Origin: Capronia americana
Lineage: Eukaryota > Ascomycota > Eurotiomycetes > Chaetothyriales > Herpotrichiellaceae
Direction: 5' to 3'
DNA length: 64,000 nucleotides
NCBI GenBank assembly: GCA_016110215.1
Contig: JADWQD010000022.1
Coordinates: 186,001 to 250,000, forward strand
Shown here: positions 53,315-64,000 of the stretch, one piece after another
Numbering within the stretch: position 1 is the stretch's first letter
How the letters are laid out: each line of letters starts with the position of its first letter
Notes under the pieces: generated by a model
What the model saw: only the letters and a program-made list of their open reading frames with translations
Told to the model about the DNA's origin: nothing
Databases searched by the model: none
Made by a program: the position numbers and the translations under genes

Positions 53315-56300
53315 TCATCGTCGTCCTCCCTTCCTGCCGGCAAACTGCACCTTTCCACCGCGGTGCTTCCCAACGCCACCTCCACCTCGAAACTTCTGTC
53401 CCCGCGGTCCATCCTTCCGCTTTTCAATGCCCAAGCCTCGCCGCTGCTGCTTGGGATCCGCCTTGCCGCCGGGCGACCTGGGGCTTGCACTCCCTCGCAT
53501 GATTTGTCGAGCAACCTGTCTGGCTTCTTCAACGTCCAGCTCCATCTCATCGTTCTCGCGCTGACGCCCTTCTTGCTTCGCTTTCTTCTGCATGCCAGAC
53601 TTGACTTTCAAGCGGCCCTTCTGGCCTCGTCGGACGGCGTCCGCACCAGAAACGGCATCAAGATAGGCGTTGACGGAATTGTCCTGCTGGTCGCCCCCAG
53701 ACATGGCCGTATCACCTCCAGCTCCACCATCTGCTTCACCGCCGAATACAAGTTTGCCGTCTTCGTTGAATTGAGCTTTCGTTTTCCTCGTATTGACATC
53801 CGAATCTCGTAGTCGTCCCAGTTTCTTAGTCGATATACTTGCCATACTTCTCGGGTCGAGAAGGTCGAGGGGCTCGTCTTCTTCGGCTTCCTGACGGATG
53901 TACTGGTCGTTTCTCCTCTTTCCACGCTCGGTCGGCTTCTTGATCGACACACCTGACATGGAGTCATCATCGTCGTCTCCATCGTCACTACCCTCGATCT
54001 CCGACTCGTCATCCTCGGAGCCGTAAACTGCCTCGTCGAATTCGTTGTCGTATCTCTTGGTCCTAGTCTCCTCGTCATCACTGACATCCTCGTCACCCTT
54101 CCTTTTCTTCCTCGCCCGTTCCCTTCGTTTGCGGATATTCACCACCATCTTCCTGTCCTCGCCACCGACCCAGCTTTCCACCTGACCTGCGTCGAATCTG
54201 CGTAGGCATCGATCTACAATGCCCTTGACCTTCACCCTCAGTCGGCCCTTATTCTCCTTGCTCCACACCATCAACCCCGGCATGATGTTTGGCATCCTCG
54301 GCCCCAGCATCGGCGCAGGCAGAACAACAACCATGACCTTTACAAAACCAAGCACTGCACGCACGATTTCGCGATTGTTAGACTGCAGAAACATGGACAC
54401 TGTGTCAACGAGATCCTCTTTCGTCTTGTCAGAGAGTTGGGAGTGGTACTCGAAGAACAGTCTGCTTAAAGCGATGATACTTGCAGCGACCATGTGTGGC
54501 GCCACGCCCGCCAAACCAGCGCTGACCATGGTGAAGACCTCTTCGAGGGTGGCGGGGGCGTCTGGCGAGTCGTCCGGCATATGCGGTACAAGGCGATTGC
54601 GGATTCTCGTGTCCGGTGGATTTGAAGGATCGGAGATCTTGTTCGTTAGGGCAATGAGAAGGTCGAAGCCAGCTGTTCGAGCTTTCTCGTTGCTGTCTTT
54701 ACAGGCCAGTACCACTTCGCTGAGGATGCTGGGTATGAAATGGAGATCTGTTAGGGGAAGATATGAGACAATAGTTTCAATTGCAAGGATTCGATCTCGT
54801 CGAGCGGGAACCGGTGTCATTTCTGATGTACGCAGCATCAGCTCTTGCAGTTCCTTGTTCCGGCTCTTGAGAGCTTCTGTTCCGGTAGAGGAGGTCGATA
54901 ATCTGGGTATAAGCTTGTACGCCTTCTTGATGAGTTGTGGGTCAGACTTGAGGATGGCCGGGTTGGTGAGGATGCCAGCGGAAGTGGCAAAGAGGGAGGC
55001 GAAGGTCGATCGGGGTAAGTGGACGGAAAGGGCAATGACGAGGTCGAGTAGTGTGTGAGACGTGGGTGGGAGTTTGCTGGCAGGAGTCTGGTTTTGCTCC
55101 TTCTTTGGGGGCGGCTGATCCGCCTTGGGCAGAGCGTCCTGAAGCATCTTAGAAACTCTCTCGAATGTATCCACCAGGTCTTTCTCCGGTGTGATGCTGA
55201 GTTGACTATTGATGCATTGCAAAATGTATGCCCGTGATTGCGGGAGCGTTTGACTGTAAACGTTAAAGAGTACAGCAAGCAAGTTGCTTGCGAATTGAGC
55301 CAGGTGCTGAATGTTCTTCTCTGCGTCCGAACGTGACAACCTCCGTTCAAGCTGCAGCACTTCATCCGAGAGGTCTGATGCTAGAAGTGATTGGTTGGAT
55401 TCGACAAGGTTTTGCAGGCCTCGGCAGAGGTCGACTCGCAAATCGGCCTGCTTGTAAAGAAGATTCGAGATCATCTCAGCAAAAGGCTGGTCAAAGGCGG
55501 TTTGCAGATCGAGCGGTAGATCGCAGTACCCCGGCAGGGTAGCCCAGACTTGCTGTACCACAGTCTCGAAGACCTTGACATGCACGGTCTTCTCAACGTC
55601 ACCGTGGTTGATAACGCGTTGGTACATCGCTTCGCTAAGGGGCACTAGATCCGATCTGAAGTGACCTAAGTTCGTGTTCGATACGTAGTCTCTTAGCAGA
55701 GGGAGCAGCCATGCTCTGCCCGGTTGATCTGGTTGTGGCTTGACGAGGTTGTGGGGGAGCACACTTAGCACTGCGCCGGGTCCAAGGTTGCGGACAGCGT
55801 GACCAAGGACTTCGTCGGCTTCCTTCTTCCCTTGAAAGCCTTCGTTACTCCGCAGGTCCCCAACGGCTTTGACCAGGGGCAGGAGGAAGGGGTCGCCTCT
55901 CCATCGGAGAGCGTCGAAAAGAGCTGACAGCGTATTGAAAACTTCCATCCAAGCCGACTGGTATTTGACGGACAACAGATCAAGGGCCTTCCTCGAGATC
56001 TGTTCCAGCAGCTTCTCGTCGTACACAGATGGATCAGAGATGACGCTGTCTGGTATGCAGTTGGCGAAAAAGGAAATCAGACATTCTGAGGCCGAAACCC
56101 TGATATTGTGAGACGGACTCGTCAAAAACGCCGCAACAAGATCGAACAGCTCTGGCAGTTTCGCGAAAGTTTCTTCCGGCTCGACCACAGCTGATGTGCC
56201 GTAGCCCCGCGACAGAATCGCTATCCAAGACGGGAGCAGCTGTGAGTCGTTCTGTGGAGGTTTCAAGTCGACAATTGCCTCGAGCAGACGTGGTAACTTT

Positions 56301-57184
56301 GACGACGAGACTTCATCCTGCATGCCCTCGAATATGACCTCAAACACTTCAAAGGCGCTCATGACCAAGTAGTCATTCCTCGACCTGGATATCGACAGGA
56401 GCAATTCGCATAGCGATTCGATTTTCTTGCTCGGCCATCCACCTGAAGCGACAGCTATAGCCTTGGTCAGTTGAAGGGCATGTATCACTGCCGGTTCGTG
56501 GCTGTCGTCCGGTCTGCCTCTTTGCCGCCGTGCCTGGTGCGCCAGATCCACCGCGTTTTTCAGGTTGTTCTGTGCAGCCACTGCGCATAGCTCGGCGGCC
56601 GGATGATCAATAGCGGGTCCGGGTGGAGGATTCTTCAAAACTTTCGTCAATGCCTCTTGCGCTCGTTTTCTTATTTTGGGTCTTGAGTCAATGGCCAACG
56701 TGAGCAGGACTGGGATAGCCTGCCTCGGGCTCGTTTGTGTCTGTGGGAGATTCCATGCTGCCGAGTCCTGGGCGACCAACAGTGACTCGAGACAACCAAT
56801 TGCCGACCGGAGAAGTGGGGCATTCGTGCCAGATGTGTTCAGAAAGGGCGCCAGCAGAGAGGCGATTGTATTGAACTGGGACCGGAGGAGGCTTGCGGGT
56901 ACATGAGAGGTGACTAGGTCGAGCAGGTAGATGGTGGAAGCAACTACATCACTGTCGGGACCGTCGAGGGAAGACTGCTTTAAAAGGGCGAGTAGAGCAG
57001 CAAAATAAGCCGTGGGTGTAAATTTCGTCTTCTGCTCAGTGAGGGTTTCTTCGACCGACGACAAGACCACCGCCGTCTTCCTTGTGTCAGTATAGGCCTA
57101 GCCGTCAGAGTGGTCACAACATACATGCTTTTGGCTTTGCAGATTGGGTGACTTGATCTTCGCCAACTTCTCCTCGAGAGACAT
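53315..57184 (-). CDS. RRP12: Ribosomal RNA-processing protein Rrp12 (NUC173 domain)
   Basis: Model complement(join(53315..57076, 57125..57184)), 1273 residues. Exon 1 codes 20 residues (MSLEEKLAKIKSPNLQ...) and a 48-nt intron (GTATGT...GGAAG) joins KH to TAVVLSSVEETL. Rrp12 is a HEAT-repeat, karyopherin-like protein needed for nuclear export and maturation of pre-40S and pre-60S particles. The HEAT-like helical repeats and the NUC173 region fill about residues 30-900. The C-terminal 350 residues change to an acidic/basic low-complexity tail (SDDEETRTKRYDNEFDEA, EIEGSDDGDDDDD) ending in a Gly/Arg/Lys-rich segment that probably binds RNA. Length agrees with yeast Rrp12 (about 1230). Its 3' end converges on the secreted precursor gene. 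Confidence 0.93.
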
Positions 57185-57521
57185 CGTGGCAGCAACGTCA
57201 CCAACGACAACAATGTTGGTGTTGCGGTGTGTGCGCATGCATCAAAGGATATTTCCGCCCGCACTCGAAACTTTTCGATTGCAGGCCGAAGTTTTGCCGC
57301 CTGTATCTTATCTTATCGCTGCACGCTGCCGTTACTGTGGCAAGTCTATGGGCACAAGGCACCCAGGGCCAGGGGGCTGTCGTGCTGATGACACTCAATT
57401 CCTCGCATCAGAAATACAGCTGCGATGGACGGACAATAGCCACTCCCTGGTCGCTAATTGCTCTAGGCGTCACCGATGTGGATCGCAAGACACTCTGACT
57501 TTCTGCCTCCAGCTCAAGAAA
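57185..57521. other. RRP12 promoter region / 3' flank of small gene
   Basis: Short spacer between two minus-strand genes; nothing else recognised. Confidence 0.5.
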
Positions 57522-57881
57522 CTACGAAAACCAATTCTTGATGACCGGCTCCGTTTCAATGCCCAACGACACCTTCCGAAAATAAGCCCTCGTCTTCGGT
57601 ATTGACTGTGGAATCCCGGTCAGTCCCTCGACGACGGGGCATAACACTGGGAGTCGTTGGCAACTTACAACCCCGTTCTCCACGGCGTACTTGATCAATA
57701 AATCGTACTGGCCCAGGATCATCTCGGCGCGCTGCTTGCTCTGTATTTTTTCATAGTCCTCTTTCTTCCTCGGCGGTGGCACTTGACGTTGTTCATTTGC
57801 CGCAGCTGCCTCTGCTGCTGCTGCAGTTGCGTAAATCCTTGGCTCCGGGTTATTGTCCGTTGACACAGTGCTGGAGAACAT
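57522..57881 (-). CDS. Small hypothetical protein, 98 residues
   Basis: Model complement(join(57522..57605, 57669..57881)). The 63-nt intron (GTAAGT...CCACAG) contains no stop in frame, so retaining it would only add 21 residues; the strong splice signals favour removal. The protein has an Ala-rich stretch (YATAAAAEAAAANEQ) then a charged helical segment KKEDYEKIQSKQRAEMILGQYDLLI, followed by IPKTRAYFRKVSLGIE. No signal peptide or membrane span. The well-formed helix and splicing support a real, probably conserved fungal protein, but I do not recognise a family. Confidence 0.65.
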   Translation of the reverse strand: MFSSTVSTDNNPEPRIYATAAAAEAAAANEQRQVPPPRKKEDYEKIQSKQRAEMILGQYDLLIKYAVENGVVSCQRLPVLCPVVEGLTGIPQSIPKTRAYFRKVSLGIETEPVIKNWFS

Positions 57882-58639
57882 GGTGCTCTAAAATCAAAAA
57901 TTGAGGTTGACGACAAGTGCCTCGGTGCGGGGGGCCAGAAGCGAAAGTACCGAGTGTTATATTCCTCATGGAGAGTCAAGCCCGAGCTGAAAATGGTCAT
58001 CCTCAAATCACGGTATCGAGGCAGAACTGAAGACATGATAGAATGCGCGCCAAAGATGCAGCGGCTTTCTATCACGGCCCAGAAATGCCAGGGTAAGCAC
58101 GTGCCCGTTTTCACGCATCAAACAAAGTCGGATCAGTATCTACAGAGTAGATTGGTGTGTTCAATTGTGCTTGCATTGATAGTACTGTCTTGACACGTCA
58201 ATCGTCAATGAGCCATTGAGCAAGACAAAGAATATTCTCACAGCCACCTCCAGTCGCCAGAACTCCTCGGCCTGGCCATTGGTATCGCCTTTTCCTCAGC
58301 GCAATCAATTCATGCCCGACATTTCCATCCCCGCGTCTTTCTGCTTTTCGGTGATGGCTATCACCCTCGCTCTAAAGTTGTGCTGCTCGGCCAATGGACC
58401 GGGAAAGGTCGTGATTCCCTGCTCCAGTCGTAAAAAAGGAGTTGTAGACAAGATTTTGGAACGCGATGATGGTACTCCGGATACCCCCAGATTTCCAGTC
58501 CTCCAAAATCAATCCCTCGTAAAACGCCGCGATGCTGGTTTGCCATGCCGCTAAATCTTCAGGACGAAACAGACGTCTGTACAGGCCAGCACAAGCCGGC
58601 TATCGAAACTGGACCGCACCAAGACATTATGTATTAATA
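57882..58639. other. Intergenic region
   Basis: Promoter side of the small gene and 3' flank of KRE6; no gene supported. Confidence 0.45.
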
Positions 58640-60693
58640 TTAACAGCCGTTCACAAGCGAGTTCTTCGGCCAGTCGTAGCCAGTATCAGCCCTGGAAATG
58701 TACGTTAGCCGGAGACGACTGCAGATTGTCCAAGGCAACTTACCAAGTTGTTATGTTCGGGTTGTGGTATACTTCGTAGTGGTTCGCGATGTACTCTGTC
58801 GTTTCATACCCTTCAGGGTCGCAGGTCATCTTGCCGTCGTCGTCTTGATAAATGCGGATGTAGTCGATTCGCATGGTAGCCGGCATCAACGGGGCCAACC
58901 CGGTCAGGTTCAAGGGTGAGAAACCAGGAGACATGCCAAAGTTCACAATGACGGCCATGGGCTCCTCGGGGATAACCCTTTGCGCAACATTGCCGTTCGG
59001 ACCGAGAGCTTGACCTTCCATACGCCAGACCGGTTTCTCGCCGACGTACCAGGTAACATCTCCGGTAGCACCAGGGGAATACTCAAAGGCGTATACTTGG
59101 TAAGCGTTGCCATCGTACCAAGCATTGTTCAAATTGGACAGGCCTGAAACCGCCTGTTGGAAAGGGCCACCTTTGTACGTGTTCATGGCGGTAACTGAGA
59201 AATCAAACACTTCGACAAAGTCGTAGTTGGGTTGATACCAAACGTCGAAAGGAGCCACCTGAAAAGACTGAGAGACCATGCCAATCTGGTTGCCTAGGCT
59301 GTCGAGTGTCCCCACGCTGGCTTCAAGGGCATCGATTTCAGGAACGGATCGGGACTTGCCCGGCGTCGGGTGATCTTCGCCAGAGCATGTACACGCGGGC
59401 AGTCGCATGCCTGGTAGATAGCTGATACCGTCGGGGGAGCTTTGATTTGCAGTGATACCGGCGTCGCACACATCGGCGTAGGAGTAGGGCCAGAGGCCAT
59501 CGGTGGTCGCTGCGTAGCCTGGTCGTCCAAGATTGCCCATCGACCAGAAACCGGGCCAGAAGCCGACCGTGTCACCGCGTCCAGGGAGAGATATACTGGC
59601 CTCTAACCTGCCGCCCTTGAAACACATCTGATTCCATGATTGCAGCATGCCAGAGCGATAGTTCAGGCCGTGGTTTTGGAAAGCGTCAAAGCGCAATTCC
59701 AGCACACCATCATTCGTGGTGGCTGCATCTGGGTCGTACCATTCCAGGTCTCGTGTCACGCCATACCAGATGTCCACTGCAGTCCAATACGGGTCGTCTC
59801 CCTCATAGAATGTTCGCCCAGGCTTGGAAAACTCGTCTGAGAAGACCAAATTCCACGTGTTGCCGTGGTAGTCCGTCTTCGTCTTAGCCGACTCAGGTGT
59901 GTCGGGATCAATCAGGCTAGTGCGCATGTTCTTCAAATGTGGTACCTTGCCGCTTCCTATACAAGCGTCGCTGCCGGCGCAGGGGTCGGGTGATGAGGTT
60001 ATCTTCTGCACAAATGTCCTAGAAAGATATCAGCATGAGCGTTCCGAAGGGATGCGGATGAACACACAGAATCGGGTATCCGACGAATAGGGTCAATATC
60101 CCTAGCGTGATGAACGCAAGACCGCCAACGTTCACCAAGCCTCTCCTGTTGAATATGTCACAGTCGCGGTCCTTGTCGTTCGGGTCAGGGTTGTGCAGGT
60201 AGTCGTCTTTTTCGACGTCTTCGGGGAATAGAAGAAGACCCGAGGAGGGTAAGATATTGAACTTTTCTGATACTGTCTGGGTGTTGACATCGTTGTCGTC
60301 GCTGCCAGCCCGTGATCCAGGCCTCGATTGACTCGAGTCTCGAAAGGGGTTCTCGAAGCCTCGACTATCCCTGCTTCGATCCGACTCCCAACTTGACCTT
60401 CTGGAAGAATAACTCGAGCGAACAGGTGACCTCAAGGGCGATTCTCCATCTCTGAGCCTCCTTGACCCGCCGGTTGCCGGGGGGAGTAGCCGTTCCGCTG
60501 AGTCTTGTACATGTTCTTGGGAGTAGACGGCGTTCAACTGCGATCTGGAGGTTGTCGGTCTTGAGGCTGTGGGGACCAACGTCCGTGATGAACTCCCTGT
60601 CTCGCTGTTCACAAGGTCTTCCTGGCCCGAATTGAGGCGGATATGGGGAGGTACTCGGGGAGGCGATGAGCTGCTGTTGCTGTGAGACGACAT
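58640..60693 (-). CDS. KRE6: Kre6/Skn1-type beta-1,6-glucan synthesis protein (GH16 fold)
   Basis: Model complement(join(58640..58691, 58744..60018, 60068..60693)), 650 residues. The 49-nt intron joins GYPIL to TFVQKITS; the 52-nt one joins NITTW to ADTGYDWPKN near the end, giving a Cys-terminated tail. It is a type II membrane glycoprotein of the ER/Golgi/plasma membrane required for beta-1,6-glucan in the cell wall. A cytosolic Ser/Arg-rich N-terminus (about 185 residues) is followed by the signal-anchor VGGLAFITLGILTLFVGYP (about 189-207). The SKN1/GH16 domain follows with NLVFSDEF at its start, FWPGFWSMGNLGRPGY and the catalytic-type EIDALE at 436-441. The two acidic residues of the GH16 ExDxxE motif are kept. 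KRE6 versus SKN1 cannot be separated here. Confidence 0.95.
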
Positions 60694-63690
60694 TATAAGA
60701 TGGCGACCGACTCGTCGTCAGGGAGATCGATCGCCAGCACTGTGAATGGGCGTGGTAGGAAAGCGGAGAGTATTTGTTCGGCTGAGAAATAAGATCGAAG
60801 AGGGCTGAGTGATCTTTAGAGGACCCGTGGTCTGGCCGCAGTATACGAGGACGGACGTGGATGAAAGTTGGCCGATTCGCAGGCGTAAGCAGTGCCGATT
60901 AGGCGAACAAGTGGTTGAAAATAGCAAGGACGCCGCACGGGAAGTCAGCGTAAGACGGGGGACTTGGTGTCTTCTTTATGATCTTGTGTAGTAGGGAACT
61001 AGCAATGTAATGCGTTCGGTAGGGTTGAGGTGGTGTTGAGGCCGTGCAACGTCGTCGTACTCCTTTCTGGCCGGCAGGAAAGAAATACAGCTTCTGCCAG
61101 CGAAAGGGGAGGAGCACGCAGCGTCGGGGCGCGGCAGGAGGATCGACTCGGCGAGGGAGCAGTGAGGCGAGACGGGGAAAAAAAAGTCGTGTCGAAAACG
61201 AATGGATATGCTCGGACTGGTGATAATCGAGCAAAGAACAAAGAATTCGTATACAGTTATGCGGATGGGAGTGAACTCGTGATGGGAGTTGTTTGTGTTG
61301 ATGCAGAGAGTTCAAAGCAGCCTGAGCAGGACTCGGAGTGGCTCCAGGCGAGAGGCGAGAGGAGGCTTTGCTGCTGGCCGAGCCCAATTACTGCGATGGG
61401 CGCCCTCCTTTAACTGGCTCCACTGCCGACCCTAGCGAGGACGGGAGCCGCAAGTCCAACTGTCTGCTAGCCTCATCCGCCCAGCTATGTTATCGCACGT
61501 TTCAGCTGAGGCTGGTGGGCAGGTACCGGGCTTCAAGCGCAATAAGTTGACACAGTATCAACAGTCTCAGCCATGATCTGCCGATGTTTTGGCCAGCGAT
61601 ACTCACAGCTCGTTGAGACATGTATATATGTTGCTACGTATTCAGTTGTTTTTGATCAACACCGGCGACCCTCTTTTACCGGTACCTGCATGTGAATTGT
61701 TGATTGCGCTGGGCAACAGACAGCTAGCGACGAAACACAGTTTGAAGTTTCGACTACGAAAGTGATCGACTGCGGTTTCCAAGCCCTCACTTTTTGAGGC
61801 ACGACTTCGTATTCTCCTCTTCGCGTGGACTGCCTTCACACCCTTTGGTCTGAGAAGGAACTGAATCTACGTACCTTCACCCTCCCTGAAAGCAAGATTC
61901 TGGCGGATGCATTCCCATGTCTACGTACCGTTCTTTCAGATCTGAGATTCTGAGATCCTTCGCTCTCTTACCATTCCAGGTTTCAGATGCAGATCTTGTT
62001 TCCCTCGACCCCTTGCCCGGACTTGTCACAGCCTGAGCGGCAGCGATCCCACGCAACTCCAAGCATCTGGGCAAAGAGAGCTGGGATGCAGCTTTTGTTT
62101 GGCCATGAACAAAAACAGTGCCCCCGGCCCCCGAAAGGCTGTTTGACGCGTTCGTGGGCCGCAGTGGCACAGCAGTGCCCCAACCAGCCTGCAGCCTTAA
62201 CTCGTTCTTTGCTGAGCCCCATGAGCCTGATGCACGACAGAAGGCGAATCAGGACCGCAAGTGGCGCTTCCACTGTCGAATCATGAGCTGCTGACATCCG
62301 GAAACTACAACAGTGGAGTCCGATCTGACAGGCCTTGATTTCCCTCCTCATTCAGGCTGTGGTGCGCTTGATTGGCCTGCCTTCAGGGGGGAAGAAACAG
62401 CGCGACTGGCCAGAGCAGCCCCCTGTACGATTGTGCTGCCCGTTGGGCTTGTCGCTTGGCTTCTATTCTTACACCCTGCTGCAGCTGGTCAAGCAGTTCT
62501 CCGTGACGCTTTCTGGGTATGCGCCTTCACTAACACACTTTCGAATCTGACGGCCGTCCGCGGTGTTAACACTCGTAGACAGCAGGATGCATAACTTTTG
62601 ATGATACGCACATGGTCGAGTGGCGAGACAGGAACGAAATCCATTGTCTCGGTTCTGCTCCGCTAATCCCTGTCCATGATTGGCGGCTACTGTCTGGGAT
62701 CGTTTCGCTTAAGACTTGACTGTTTCTAAGTAGGAACCAATTTTCCAACGAAGTCAGACCGCGTGTACGGAGTACGTACATATTGATAAGACCCAACAAG
62801 ACCCAAGCCGACTCAAGAAGACGCGTGGACATCATATTACGACTTGCAGACATTCTCGTTCGTTTCATGGAAGCGTGACGTTGACGAGATTGGCAAATCG
62901 TCGCGGGCTACAGACAATGTGGCTTTCTTTTTCCCCTATTGTCGCATATCGGATGTTGCACAGACTCTATCCCCACATACTTGTACACAATACAACCGTC
63001 GGCCCGAACAGAAGCATTTCTCAATGCTGGTGGTATCCTCTAGAACTCGCCGAACATTCTCGCAATGATTGACTGCCCTCGCAGCTCAGGAGGCTCCTGG
63101 TGACACGAAGATGAGGTGGACTCATGCTATGCTCGAGAGGTGACAAGGTGGATCTCTGTCGTTCCAGGATGCTCATATTTCCGACGGTGGATACCGCACA
63201 GCGTGCCGTGCTGATGCAGATCCTCTCGACATCTTTGAAAGCTTGTGAAACCCGATCTGAGCAGTGGGCCGGTTGCGCAGCCGCATTAAACAGCACGAGC
63301 AATGGCAGATGATCTCGTCCTCGCCAAAATGTAGCAGTCACCGGTGTGCGCCCAGACCTAATCTACTACGTGCGCGCGGCAACAGAAGCGTTCAAGCTAC
63401 GAGTACATGGTATGCCTCACGGAGCATGGATTGCAAAAATTGGCCTGGATGCCAATCCTTGTGGACGATGACTTGCTGCATTGGGAAAAAGGGACTGCAC
63501 CATAGGAGAAACGATTTGACTCCCCTAACTGATGCATTTCCAGCTGTCTGTTTCGCATTTTCTGGGGCAGTCTGTTTTCGAGCAGGGTTGCTGCTTCCGG
63601 ACGATCTTCTGCCGCGAGTGGTAACAAAGGACGGGAGAGACGTGATACCTGCTCCGGCTTCATTGCTTGCGCTGTCAGCGCTCCCGGTCT
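60694..63690. other. Three-kilobase gene-poor region
   Basis: The first 700 bp are probably KRE6 promoter and leader (A/G-rich on the plus strand, T/C-rich in the KRE6 direction). The rest has only short frames without motif on either strand, and no repeats longer than microsatellites were noticed. Confidence 0.45.
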
Positions 63691-63999
63691 CTAGCTCTCA
63701 ACCGCCCTTGCTACCACCCCGACCAATTTCTTCTCGCCCAGAGTCAGAACATAATATTCCGCTCTCGTCGAGCTCGCCTGCACTCTGAACACCTTGACAC
63801 CCTTCTTGCCCTTTCCCGCTTGCTCGACCCGCTGAATAATCTCCTTGTACTCGCCTCTCGGATCGAAGTCACCTACACTTAACTCTTCTACTTCCACGCC
63901 AGCCTTTCCAATATAGGCGTGGCTCAAGACTGTGTTGAAGTCGCTCGCTGAAGGCAACTCCGACCCCGAAAAACTAAACAGCACGGGCTCAAACGGCGA
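63691..63999 (-). CDS. C-terminal part of an unidentified protein, cut by the window edge
   Basis: The minus-strand frame is open from the window end to a stop at 63691, giving 102 residues. The fragment is soluble-looking, with alternating hydrophobic positions (EYYVLTLGEKKLVGVVARAVES at the end) and a charged helix EYKEIIQRVEQAGKGKKG, and contains no membrane segment. I do not recognise the family. Codon use and composition fit coding sequence; the start is outside the window. Confidence 0.6.
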   Translation of the reverse strand, partial: SPFEPVLFSFSGSELPSASDFNTVLSHAYIGKAGVEVEELSVGDFDPRGEYKEIIQRVEQAGKGKKGVKVFRVQASSTRAEYYVLTLGEKKLVGVVARAVES

Positions 64000-64000
64000 G

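Noticed and set aside
54219..55058. 279-codon frame antisense to RRP12
   Set aside because: Entirely inside the RRP12 coding exon and without motifs.

Overview
The window looks like a nuclear segment of a filamentous ascomycete (Pezizomycotina). Genes are interrupted by short introns (about 45-90 nt, donors such as GTATGT/GTAAGT, CTAAC/CTGAC-like branch sites, C/TAG acceptors). Fungus-typical families are present (Zn2Cys6 regulator, UstYa/DUF3328 proteins, Kre6-type GH16, Baeyer-Villiger monooxygenase). Conserved single-copy genes alternate with accessory stretches. Class or genus cannot be read from the sequence alone. Gene models below were spliced by eye, checking reading frame across every junction; ATG starts were preferred over in-frame TTG/GTG codons.

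Layout. 0-1.5 kb: 3' part of mitochondrial Hsp70 (SSC1). 4.4-8.2 kb: long proline-rich C2H2 protein. 9.4-14.1 kb: a large zinc-cluster-like protein and an aminoglycoside-phosphotransferase-fold kinase, both minus strand. 15.7-21.8 kb: housekeeping block with EMC6 (ER insertase subunit), VTS1 (SAM-domain mRNA decay factor), TIM9 (mitochondrial chaperone) and, divergent from TIM9, a histidine phosphatase with a C-terminal PCNA-binding-like motif. 23.2-26.3 kb: a C2H2 protein and a short-chain dehydrogenase.

28.5-38.1 kb reads as a partly decayed catabolic cluster: Zn2Cys6 regulator, acyl-CoA ligase (C-terminal frameshift), a hypothetical gene, an FAD Baeyer-Villiger monooxygenase, then remnants of an aldehyde dehydrogenase and a short-chain dehydrogenase. 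39-45.4 kb: LSM1, a membrane protein with a GDS-like motif, and a pyruvate dehydrogenase kinase-type gene.

47.2-53.0 kb is the most interesting part: two UstYa/DUF3328-type membrane proteins, each with two HxxHC motifs, near a 105-residue secreted precursor with a signal peptide, Lys-Arg processing sites and two copies of an identical 13-residue cysteine-containing block. The two copies differ at seven codons and every difference is silent. This is the architecture of a fungal ribosomal peptide (dikaritin/ustiloxin-like) locus, in a minimal form and with a core I do not recognise. The intergenic DNA beside it (47.9-50 kb) is full of microsatellites, GTAC-rich hairpins and TAGGATA motifs; the same motif is dense at 26.7-27.9 kb.

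53.3-60.7 kb returns to housekeeping genes: RRP12 (ribosome biogenesis), a small conserved-looking protein, and a KRE6/SKN1 beta-1,6-glucan synthesis protein. About 3 kb follow without a recognisable gene, then the C-terminal end of an unidentified protein at the window edge.
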